From contig NZ_JAUXOV010000065.1 in the NCBI RefSeq assembly GCF_030684215.1, positions 105,015 through 169,014 on the forward strand: a stretch of 64,000 nt of DNA, written 5' to 3'. Numbering within the stretch: the first letter of the stretch is position 1; each line of letters opens with the position of its first letter. The notes beneath the pieces were generated by a model. That model did no database searches. It was given only the letters and a program-made list of their open reading frames with translations, and was not told the DNA's origin. This DNA is from Pseudotabrizicola sp. Its GTDB lineage: Bacteria > Pseudomonadota > Alphaproteobacteria > Rhodobacterales > Rhodobacteraceae. Of the stretch, positions 8,842 to 16,372 are shown in pieces. Position numbers and translations under genes: made by a program.

Positions 8842-10056
8842 TTATCCCACCACGTTGAAATCTGGTCCGTAGGGATAGTGCGTTATGTCTTCGGGCGCAT
8901 CTTCGGTCACGACAAAGATATCATGCTCGCGGTAGCCGCCCGCACCCGGCTGGCCATGGGGAATGGTCAGCATCGGCTCCATTGAAATCACCATGCCGGG
9001 TTCCAGCACTGTGTCGATATCTTCGCGCAGCTCCAGCGCCGCCTCGCGTCCGTAGTAGTGCGACAGGATGCCGAAACTGTGGCCATAGCCAAAGGTCCGG
9101 TATTGCAGCATGTCACGCTCGGCCAGGAAGGTGTTGATCTTGGACGTAATCTCGGCACAAGACGCACCGGGCCGCAGCAACGTCATGCCGTATTCATGCG
9201 CATCGATGTTGTGCTGCCACACTGCCATGGATGCCGCGTCCACCTCACCCACAAACAGCGTGCGTTCAAGCGCAGTGTAATAGCCCGAGATCATCGGAAA
9301 GCAGTTCAGGCTAAGGATATCGCCGCGCTTCAGCTTGCGGTTTGTCACCGGGTTATGTGCGCCATCGGTGTTCAGCCCTGACTGGAACCAGACCCAGGTG
9401 TCACGGTATTCCGCATCGGGAAATCGCTTGGCAACCTCGCGTTCCATCGCGTCGCGGCCCGCTATTGAAATCTCCAACTCGGTCGCCCCAACTGCAATGG
9501 CCTCTCGGATGGCATAGCCGCCCACATCAGCCACATTGGCCCCGTGCTTGATCAGCGCAATCTCGGCGGGTGATTTCATCATCCGTTGCTGCATGGTTGC
9601 GGGGGCGATATCCATGCCGCGCTTCGGCTTCAGGAAAGCGTTGAGCTTTTCGGCCCGCTCCATCGTCAGATGATCGGCTTCACAGCCGACCGCCTTTCCG
9701 GTTCCGGTGATGCTGGACACGACGCGCCAGAAATTGTCGCGCGTCCAGTCGGTATAGGTGATGTTGTCGCCCACAGACCGGCGCCACGGCTGGCCCGCAT
9801 CAATGCCGGCGCTGACGGTGACGCAGTCGGTTTTGGTGACGACACAGGCATAAGGCCGGCCAAAGGTGCAATACAAAAAGCCTGAGTAATAGGCGACGTT
9901 GTGCATGCTGGTCAGCACCACTGCATCAAGGCTGTGCAGTTCCATGATATCGCGCAGACCGGCGAGACGGTCTTCGTAGTCGCTAGCCGCAAAGGGCAGC
10001 GCATCTTTGGCATCGCCATTGTGGAAACGGTAATGTTCAGGGCGGATCAGTTCCAT
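8842..10056 (-). CDS. Creatinase (creatine amidinohydrolase)
   Basis: A 404-residue M24-fold (pita-bread) protein that would hydrolyse creatine to sarcosine and urea. It matches my recall of Pseudomonas putida creatinase over its length: NYYSDFLYC-like YYSGFLYCTFGRPYA, INTDGAHNPVT-like LNTDGAHNPVT, the block ILSLNCFPMI and LQYRTFGYGHSFG. Residues corresponding to the catalytic His232, Glu262, Cys298 and Glu358 are present as His234, Glu264, Cys300 and Glu360. The acidic metal ligands of true M24 aminopeptidases are replaced (NCFPM...YYTALE), which argues against an Xaa-Pro peptidase. ATG at 10056 is chosen because GAGG lies 6 bases upstream; an upstream TTG at 10068 is weaker. No sarcosine or creatininase genes are adjacent. 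Confidence 0.88.
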   Translation of the reverse strand: MELIRPEHYRFHNGDAKDALPFAASDYEDRLAGLRDIMELHSLDAVVLTSMHNVAYYSGFLYCTFGRPYACVVTKTDCVTVSAGIDAGQPWRRSVGDNITYTDWTRDNFWRVVSSITGTGKAVGCEADHLTMERAEKLNAFLKPKRGMDIAPATMQQRMMKSPAEIALIKHGANVADVGGYAIREAIAVGATELEISIAGRDAMEREVAKRFPDAEYRDTWVWFQSGLNTDGAHNPVTNRKLKRGDILSLNCFPMISGYYTALERTLFVGEVDAASMAVWQHNIDAHEYGMTLLRPGASCAEITSKINTFLAERDMLQYRTFGYGHSFGILSHYYGREAALELREDIDTVLEPGMVISMEPMLTIPHGQPGAGGYREHDIFVVTEDAPEDITHYPYGPDFNVVG

Positions 10057-10230
10057 GTCAGACCTCAATCATGGGGCCGGACACACTGCCCGGAACCCCG
10101 AAAGGTCCCGGCGTGCAGGACGAAAGCGGCGAGGCCGCAAGCAGCGGAAAGAATTTTCCTTGTGGCGACGCCATCGCCACGGCTCGCGCGCATCATGCCC
10201 GTACCGGATAATTGCCGCAAGGGGCTGGTT

Positions 10231-10283
10231 GTGGGGTGGGGCGGGTACTTTTGCACGCATCAAAGAGGTACCCGCACCCACCA
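10231..10283 (-). terminator. Long hairpin downstream of the YghU-like gene (possible terminator)
   Basis: GCGGGTAC (10241-10248) pairs perfectly with GTACCCGC (10268-10275); TTTG/CAAA inside the loop and GGTG/CACC-type pairs outside lengthen it. It begins 8 bp after the YghU-like stop. There is no clear T-run, so it could also be a transcript-end stabiliser. Confidence 0.45.
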
Positions 10284-10290
10284 CCCGCCG

Positions 10291-11133
10291 TTACAGCGCG
10301 TCCAAATCTGCCGCTGAATGGCGCTCTGGCAATTGCTCATGCGGCTCGCCCCAGTTGCGGTTGACCTTGCGGCCGCGCGTCACCGCCGGGCGGGCGTCAA
10401 TCTTTTCGGCCCAAGCCATGACGTGTTTGTAAGACGTCACATCCAGAAACTCTGCGGCATTATAGGCCCGGCCCAGCACCAGCCCGCCATACCACGGCCA
10501 GATCGCCATATCGGCAATGCTGTAGTCATCGCCCGCCACATAGGCATGTTCGGCCAGCTGCCGGTCCAGCACGTCAAGCTGGCGCTTGGTTTCCATTGCA
10601 TAGCGGTTGATCGGGTATTCATACTTCTCTGGTGCATAGGCGTAGAAGTGGCCAAAGCCTCCTCCCAGAAACGGCGCCGATCCCATCTGCCACATCAACC
10701 AGTTCATCACTTCAGTCCGCCTCGCACCTGAAGCGGGCAGGAATGCCCCGAACTTTTCGGCAAGATGCAGCAGGATCGACCCGGATTCGAACACACGCAG
10801 CGGTTCAGCGCCCGAGTAATCCATCAATGCAGGAATCTTCGAGTTGGGATTCGCGGCGGTAAAGCCCGAACCAAACTGGTCGCCATCACCTATCTTGATG
10901 ATCCACGCGTCGTATTCAGCGGCATGCCCTGCCTCTAGCAGTTCCTCGAACATCACGGTGACCTTCACCCCGTTCGGTGTCGCCAGTGAATACAGCTGAA
11001 ACGGATGGTCTCCGCGTGGCAGATCCTTGTCATGCGTGGCCCCGGCAATCGGCCGGTTGGTGCTGGCAAACTGCCCGCCGTTTTCTTTGTCCCAAGTCCA
11101 GACCTTTGGCGGAACGTAGGTGGTGTCGGTCAT
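10291..11133 (-). CDS. yghU: Glutathione-dependent disulfide-bond oxidoreductase, YghU-like GST
   Basis: A 280-residue glutathione transferase-fold protein of the Nu class (YghU/YfcG). The N-terminal lead YVPPKVWTWDKENGG, the thioredoxin-like part ending in IPALMDYSG and VFESGSILLHLAEKFG, and the all-helical C-terminal domain with FGHFYAYAPEKYEYPI and DYSIADMAIWPW match the YghU pattern. These proteins bind two glutathiones and reduce small disulfides and peroxides in the cytoplasm. I chose ATG at 11133 (TDTTYVPP) with GGGGACC upstream; ATG at 11145 would add four residues. It lies downstream of DoxX and SDR genes on the same strand, with a gap of about 100 bp. Confidence 0.92.
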   Translation of the reverse strand: MTDTTYVPPKVWTWDKENGGQFASTNRPIAGATHDKDLPRGDHPFQLYSLATPNGVKVTVMFEELLEAGHAAEYDAWIIKIGDGDQFGSGFTAANPNSKIPALMDYSGAEPLRVFESGSILLHLAEKFGAFLPASGARRTEVMNWLMWQMGSAPFLGGGFGHFYAYAPEKYEYPINRYAMETKRQLDVLDRQLAEHAYVAGDDYSIADMAIWPWYGGLVLGRAYNAAEFLDVTSYKHVMAWAEKIDARPAVTRGRKVNRNWGEPHEQLPERHSAADLDAL

Positions 11134-11235
11134 GGTGGTCCCCATTTGATTGGTCGCGCTTTGGACAAAAACCTAAGCGCTCGGTCCGTTGTCGGCAATG
11201 GCCGCAAGTTGCAGGGTCACTGTGCGCCCCTGCTG

Positions 11236-11604
11236 TTATCGCCAGATCACAAGTCGCCCCGGCCCCTGCGCGGCCAAAATCAGCAAGCCTCCCGCAACCG
11301 ACCAGTTCTTGACCATGATTGTCACTTGCCAGTGGTCTGCCCGAAGCTGCCAATGGAAAAAGCTGGTCATCAGACAATAACCTGCCAGCCCTGCCGCCCA
11401 AAGCGCTACGCGCGGCCCCAGCACCAACCCAAGCGCTGCAATCAGGTTGAACAGCGACACTGGCCAAGCCAAAGCCCCCGGCAATCCCACGCCCGCCAGC
11501 ATCGCCTGCACCGGCGCCGGATCGGCCAGCTTTTGCACCGCTCCGCCAAAAAACAACAGCGCGATCAGAACCCGTCCGGTAAAGTTGAGCCAGTCCGCCA
11601 TCAC
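11236..11604 (-). CDS. DoxX-family small membrane protein
   Basis: A 122-residue protein with four hydrophobic segments (GRVLIALLFFGGAVQKL, ALAWPVSLFNLIAALGLVLG, ALWAAGLAGYCLMTSFFHW, SVAGGLLILAAQGPG) and the conserved FxxGxxK and FFHW features of the DoxX/DoxD family. DoxX proteins are quinone- or thiol-linked membrane proteins; the role here is not known. Its start overlaps the stop of the SDR gene by four bases (ATGA), so it is translated with it. Confidence 0.85.
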   Translation of the reverse strand: MMADWLNFTGRVLIALLFFGGAVQKLADPAPVQAMLAGVGLPGALAWPVSLFNLIAALGLVLGPRVALWAAGLAGYCLMTSFFHWQLRADHWQVTIMVKNWSVAGGLLILAAQGPGRLVIWR

Positions 11605-12299
11605 ACCGACCGCATAATCCCGCCATCCACCCGCAGGTTCTGCCCGGTGATATACCCCGCCGCGTCCGACGCAAGGAACGCCACCGTTGTCGCAATCTCC
11701 TCGACCCGGCCATAGCGGCCCATCGGGATGCGGGCGCGGAACGCCTCTTTCTCGGGCAGGCTGTCGATGAAACCGGGCAGCACATTGTTGATGCGAATGC
11801 CCTTGGGCGCGTATTGATCGGCATAAAGTTTTGTAAATGCCGCCAGCCCCGCCCGCGCCACGCCACTGGTGGGAAAGGTCGGGTCCGGCTCGAACGTGGC
11901 GAATGTGGTGATGTTGATAATCGCACCCTTACCCTGCGCCGCCATGATCGGGGTCACGGCGCGGATCGGGCGCACGGCCGACAGGAAATAGATCTCGAAC
12001 CCCTGATGCCAGCCCTCATCGGTGATCTCGACCAGCTGCGCGCGTGGCCCATGGCCTGCGCTGTTCACCAGCACATCAATGGGCCCGAAACGCTCCATTG
12101 TGGCGGCGATCAGCCGGTCCACATCGGCCTGCACCTGATTTGACCCTGTAACACCCACGCCGCCCAGTTCTGTCGCCAATGCCTCGCCCTTGCCGGATGA
12201 AGACAGGATCGACACGGCATAGCCGTCAGCAGCCAGCTTGCGCGCCGATGCTGCCCCCATGCCGGACCCGCCGGCCATTAAAACCGTTACCTTTTGCAT
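11601..12299 (-). CDS. SDR-family oxidoreductase
   Basis: A 232-residue short-chain dehydrogenase. The Rossmann glycine motif is a variant (AGGSGMGAASARKL, about residue 9), NSAGHG is present in place of NNAG (about 84), and the C-terminal AGYITGQNLRVDGGIMRSV is typical. The catalytic YxxxK is not standard: the block FPTSGVARAGLAAFTKLYADQY has Ser/Val where Tyr is expected and Ala/Leu near the Lys, so this may be a divergent or atypical SDR. The substrate is unknown. It is coupled to DoxX and divergent from the P1 peptidase gene. Confidence 0.85.
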   Translation of the reverse strand: MQKVTVLMAGGSGMGAASARKLAADGYAVSILSSSGKGEALATELGGVGVTGSNQVQADVDRLIAATMERFGPIDVLVNSAGHGPRAQLVEITDEGWHQGFEIYFLSAVRPIRAVTPIMAAQGKGAIINITTFATFEPDPTFPTSGVARAGLAAFTKLYADQYAPKGIRINNVLPGFIDSLPEKEAFRARIPMGRYGRVEEIATTVAFLASDAAGYITGQNLRVDGGIMRSV

Positions 12300-12394
12300 T
12301 TGCGTTCTCCCGTGCCCCTCTGCTGCACCCTGCCATGCCCCGCGCGGCGGTGAAAGGTCTTGCCAAAGCCCGCGATTTGCGGCCCCCTTGGCCC

Positions 12395-13390
12395 ATGCGC
12401 CCCGGACCCAGAAACCTGATCACCGATGTAGACGGACTGCGTGTCGGCCAGTCGCAAGACTCGGCCCTGCGCTCTGGCGTTACGGTGCTGACAGCGGACC
12501 GCCCCTTTACGGCGGCGGTGCATGTTATGGGCGGTGCGCCCGGAACGCGAGAGACGGATCTTCTGGCACCCGATCGGTTGGTGCAACAAGTCGATGCGCT
12601 GGTGCTGTCAGGCGGATCTGCCTTTGGCCTCGATGCCTGTTCGGGTGTGGCCGATGCGCTTCGGCTAATGGGGCGCGGCTTTGCGGTTGGCGATCAGCGG
12701 GTGCCGATCGTGCCGGGGGCGATCCTGTTTGACCTGCTGAATGGTGGCGACAAGGCATGGTCCCGCAACCCTTATGCTGCATTGGGTGCGGCGGCCTTGC
12801 ACGCCGCTGCCGCAGATTTCGCGCTGGGCACCGCAGGCGCAGGCTACGGTGCCACCACGCAGAACTGGAAAGGTGGCATCGGCTCAGCCTCTGCCGTGCT
12901 GCCCTCGGGCCTTACCGTCGGTGCCTTGGTTGCGGTCAACGCGCTTGGCTCTGCCACAGCCGGTGACAGCCGCCACTTCTGGGCCGCCCCGTGGGAAGAA
13001 GATGACGAATTTGGCGGCCTTGGCCCCGCCCCGCGTCAGCCCCCCCAAGATGCACCCCTGCCGCGCAAACGCACGGGCCTTTCAACCACCATCGCCATCG
13101 TCGCCACTGATGCCGCGCTGACGCAGGCGCAGGCCCAACGCATGGCCATCGCCGCGCATGATGGTATGGCCCGCGCCCTACTGCCCTCGCACACTCCGCT
13201 TGATGGCGATCTGGTCTTTGCCGCCGCCACCGGTGCGCGTGTGCTGACCGATCCGCTGACCGACAGCTTCCAACTCGGCCACGCTGCCACCACCTGCCTT
13301 GCCCGCGCCATCGCCCGTGCCGTTTACCTTGCCACGCCTCAGCCGGGTGATGTGCAGCCAGTGTGGCGTGGCCACGGTCAAACGCCTTGA
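12395..13390 (+). CDS. P1-family self-processing peptidase (DmpA/NylC-like)
   Basis: A 331-residue N-terminal-nucleophile hydrolase of the DmpA / L-aminopeptidase D-esterase / NylC family. Landmarks: NLITDVDGLRVGQS at the start, then VLSGGSAFGLDACSGV, AGAGYGATTQNWKGG, VGALVAVNALGSAT, and the autocleavage region GLSTTIAIVATDAAL. The nucleophile is expected to be Thr231, released by cleavage after Ser230; many homologues have Asn at the position before it. Activity could be on peptides or cyclic or linear amides. The open frame runs upstream to 12179, but that part overlaps the divergent SDR gene; ATG at 12395 gives the standard N-terminus. Confidence 0.88.
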   Translation: MRPGPRNLITDVDGLRVGQSQDSALRSGVTVLTADRPFTAAVHVMGGAPGTRETDLLAPDRLVQQVDALVLSGGSAFGLDACSGVADALRLMGRGFAVGDQRVPIVPGAILFDLLNGGDKAWSRNPYAALGAAALHAAAADFALGTAGAGYGATTQNWKGGIGSASAVLPSGLTVGALVAVNALGSATAGDSRHFWAAPWEEDDEFGGLGPAPRQPPQDAPLPRKRTGLSTTIAIVATDAALTQAQAQRMAIAAHDGMARALLPSHTPLDGDLVFAAATGARVLTDPLTDSFQLGHAATTCLARAIARAVYLATPQPGDVQPVWRGHGQTP

Positions 13391-13441
13391 TCCACCGCTG
13401 ATTCTCTGTTCCGCTTGTGGTGCATTTACAATGTAGTTTGG

Positions 13442-14956
13442 ATGATCCGCTTTGCCGCCATCCTGTTTCGATTGAGCGTGATGGCATTTTTGTGGACCAT
13501 TGCGCAAAATCTGTCAGGCATGGCGTTGGCAGAGGGCCGGCATGCCTTGCTTGTCGGAATAGACAGATATGATCGTCTGGATGATCTGCAAAAGGCGCGA
13601 AACGACGCCCGCGCAATGGATCAGGCACTGCGCCGCGCGGGGTTCAGCACCACACTTCTGGAAGATGCCGACCAGATCAGCTTCCTTCAAGCCGTCGCCG
13701 ATTTTTCGGCCCGCATCGAACCGGGTGACGAAGCCGTGGTGTACTTTGCCGGCCACGGAGTCGAAATCGACGGCAAGAACTAACGTTTGCCCGCTAAAAC
13801 CCCGGCGGCTGATCCGGGTTCACAAATTGTGCTGTCCGCCCGGTCAATCGCGGTTGATGCGCCGGTGGATGCCCTTCTGCGTCTTGGTGCGCGTCTGAGC
13901 CTGTTGATTCTGGATGCGTGGCGGGACAACCAGTTTCCGCATCGGGGTATGCAAAGCATAGGCGGCACGCGCGGTCTGGCTCGGGGTAAGTGCGACCGAA
14001 GGCACCTGTATCCTATACTCCGTCGGGGAGTGGGCAACCGCGCTTGACCGGCTTTCCAATTCTGACATCAACCCGAATTCGGTTTTCACCCGCGCGCTGT
14101 TGCCTTTGATCACCGGGTCGGTCTTGTCTTTGCGCGAGATATCGACACAGGTACGACACGAGGTCCGGGCGATGGCGGCGGCGGTAAACCATGCCCAGTT
14201 TCCGGCAGTTTACGATCAACTGGATGGTGATTTTTTTACCAAGGGTGACGCTGCCCGACCCGGCCGATGCCGATCCTTGCGCTGCCGCCCGCGCTTCTGG
14301 CCCTATGTAGAGACGTCCGGATCAGAGCCCGCCCAGCGCGCCTTTGTTGCGGCGTATCCGGGGTGTCAGGTGCAGCGTGCATTGGCCGAAGCAAAGCTGG
14401 CGAGCATTCGGCCTGTGGTGTCATCAGCCGCAACGCCCCCACCCGCAGACGTCGCCGCCCCACAGGCCCTGACCGAAGACGCGCCGCGTGACTGCGGTCT
14501 GGCCGAGGCCGAGCTTCAAAAGCTGGACCGCGACGACCCGGAAAAGGTCAAGGCCTTTGCCAACCGCTGGGCCGTCTGCGCCGCCACTGCGGCCGAAGCA
14601 AGGGGCGATGCCCGCGCCTACCTTGGGGTCAGCGCGGCATGGACTGCGGTGGACCGGTCCTCCCGCCTGACGCTGGAAAGCTTTCTGCTTCTTTACTCCG
14701 GCTGCGCCCCACAAAATGCGATGGCCCAAGAGCGGTCAGCGCCTCGCAGGCCGCATAAGCACCGGATGCGGGCGCATGTGTCGGTGTCAGTCCGACTTGC
14801 GGGGCGGTGAACCGGGACTCCAAGGTGTCGGTGCAAAGCTTTCTGATCCGCTTTCCCGAATGCACGCCACAAAGCGCCACCGCGCGGGTGCGGCTGACCT
14901 ATCTGACCACCAGTGCCGCTCAGCGCAGCGCTTGCAGAATTTCCAGACTGGCATAG
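13442..14956 (+). pseudogene. Caspase-family (peptidase C14-like) protein, multiply disrupted
   Basis: Pieces of one caspase-fold gene lie in order across different frames. The start has a signal-like segment, then GRHALLVGIDRYDRLDDLQKA and the catalytic His motif VVYFAGHGVEIDGKN. A stop TAA at 13781-13783 falls where homologues have Tyr (NYLLPA). The active-site LDACRDN motif reads LDAWRDN (TGG at 13919-13921), so the nucleophile Cys is lost. A frameshift near 13985 moves the reading to EGT..LYS, then ALDRLSNSDINPNSVFTRAL and ISTQVRHEV... in another frame; further shifts occur near 14240, 14297 and 14705, and the last recognisable piece (SVQSFLIRFPECTPQSATA) is in the original frame. Its 3' end overlaps the convergent transglycosylase gene. 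The gene is very unlikely to work. Confidence 0.88.
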
Positions 14957-16158
14957 CCATCCGGCACCCGCCCGTTCGCGCGCTGAAACGCCTTGACGGC
15001 TGCAATGGTGTTCGGCCCGATCCGGCCATCTACGCCCTGTGGGTCAAATCCCGCCGCGCCAAGCCGCTCTTGCAATTCCATTCGCTCATCAAGGCGGAGC
15101 GCGCGCAGCTCGCGCGGCCATGTCGCCTGAATGGCAGGACCGCCGCGCAAACGGTCGGCCAGATGGCCGATGGCAATGACATAGGCATCGGCGGTATTAT
15201 AGCGCTCGATTACCTGAAAGTTGGAAAAGATCAGAAACGCAGCCCCCCGTGCCCCCCCCGGCAACAAGACCGAGGCCAAGCCGTGATCCGGCATATCGCC
15301 GCCCCCTACCGGGCGCACGCCCATCGCCAGCCAGTCAGCCACTGGCTTTTTCACACGCTCGGTGGTCTGGTCATAGTCGAAACCCTCTGGCAGCGTGATC
15401 TCCAGCCCCCAAAGCGCTCCGGGCGTCCAGCCCCAGTGTTGCAGATAGGCGGCCGCCGAGGCCAGCGCATCGGTCGGGTCATCTGACCAGACATCCCGCT
15501 TGCCATCGCCGTCAGAGTCTACCGCATGTGCCCACCAGCTTGTCGGCATGAACTGGGTATGCCCCATTGCCCCGGCCCAACTGCCGCGCATCGCCTGCAC
15601 TGTCACATCACCGTTCGCGATGATCTTCAGAGCCGCGATCAGTTGTTCCTCGAAAAACGCCGCCCGCCGCGCATCATAGGCCAGCGTGGCCAGCGCCTCG
15701 ATCGTGGATATGTCGCCGCGAAAGCTGCCATAGGCTGATTCCAGCCCCCAGATCGCCGCCACCACATGCCGGTCAACGCCATATGCAGTCTCGATGCTGC
15801 GCAGCACGTCGTCGTGACGGGCCAGCGCCCGCTTGCCATTGGCCACCCGGTCCTCGGATACGGCGGTGTCCAGATACTCCCAGATCGTCTTGGTGAACTC
15901 GCTCTGGTTGCGATCACGCTCGACGATTTTGGGGTTGAACCGCGCTTGTGCCAAGGCACGGTCCAGCACGTCGGACGCGATCCCTGCGTCTTGCGCACGA
16001 GGGCGAAACGCCGTCAGCCACTCGGCAAAGCCCTGTTCGGTTCCGATGGGTTTCATCTCGATTCTCTGTGCAGGGGTTTCAGACTCAGACGTATTGGGCG
16101 ATTGCGCCGCCAAGGGCTGCGCAAGACAGAGGAGACCGAAAAGGAGGAAAGCCCGCAT
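14920..16158 (-). CDS. Lytic murein transglycosylase (MltB-like) with C-terminal peptidoglycan-binding domain
   Basis: A 412-residue periplasmic enzyme that cleaves the glycan strand of peptidoglycan to a 1,6-anhydro product. A signal peptide covers residues 1-19 (LLFGLLCLAQPLAA). The SLT_2/MltB domain has the catalytic Glu140 in IWGLESAYGSF, then GSWAGAMGHTQFMPTSW and DGDGKRDVWSDDPTDALASAAAYLQ. Residues about 345-412 form a peptidoglycan_binding_1 domain (LQERLGAAGFDPQGVDGRIG, VKAFQRANGRVPDGYA). I chose ATG at 16158, where the signal peptide begins and AGGAGG-like purines lie upstream; the frame is open further but shows no coding features. Confidence 0.94.
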   Translation of the reverse strand: MRAFLLFGLLCLAQPLAAQSPNTSESETPAQRIEMKPIGTEQGFAEWLTAFRPRAQDAGIASDVLDRALAQARFNPKIVERDRNQSEFTKTIWEYLDTAVSEDRVANGKRALARHDDVLRSIETAYGVDRHVVAAIWGLESAYGSFRGDISTIEALATLAYDARRAAFFEEQLIAALKIIANGDVTVQAMRGSWAGAMGHTQFMPTSWWAHAVDSDGDGKRDVWSDDPTDALASAAAYLQHWGWTPGALWGLEITLPEGFDYDQTTERVKKPVADWLAMGVRPVGGGDMPDHGLASVLLPGGARGAAFLIFSNFQVIERYNTADAYVIAIGHLADRLRGGPAIQATWPRELRALRLDERMELQERLGAAGFDPQGVDGRIGPNTIAAVKAFQRANGRVPDGYASLEILQALR

Positions 16159-16372
16159 CGTTTGCCTCGTGTTTTGCCCAAAGCTATCGCGTAGTGGCGC
16201 AAAGGGCAAATCGCGGCTTCTCGCTCCGGCCGTGCTCCGCTCGCGAAGTGCGACCGACTTGGAGCGATAAGCCTTTGCTCTGGCCAATCCGCGACGACAT
16301 ATGTCGCAACAGGGGATGATCTTTGCGCGCGTTCCGTCTAGCTGATGTTCACGATACAAGGGACGGCAGGTG

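Noticed and set aside
8842..10056. Xaa-Pro aminopeptidase call for the M24-fold protein
   Set aside because: The metal-binding acidic residues are replaced and the four creatinase catalytic residues align.
10065..10256. Possible small protein upstream of the creatinase gene (63 residues, minus strand)
   Set aside because: Partly hydrophobic but no ribosome site, no family, and it sits in a hairpin-rich intergenic region; not enough support.
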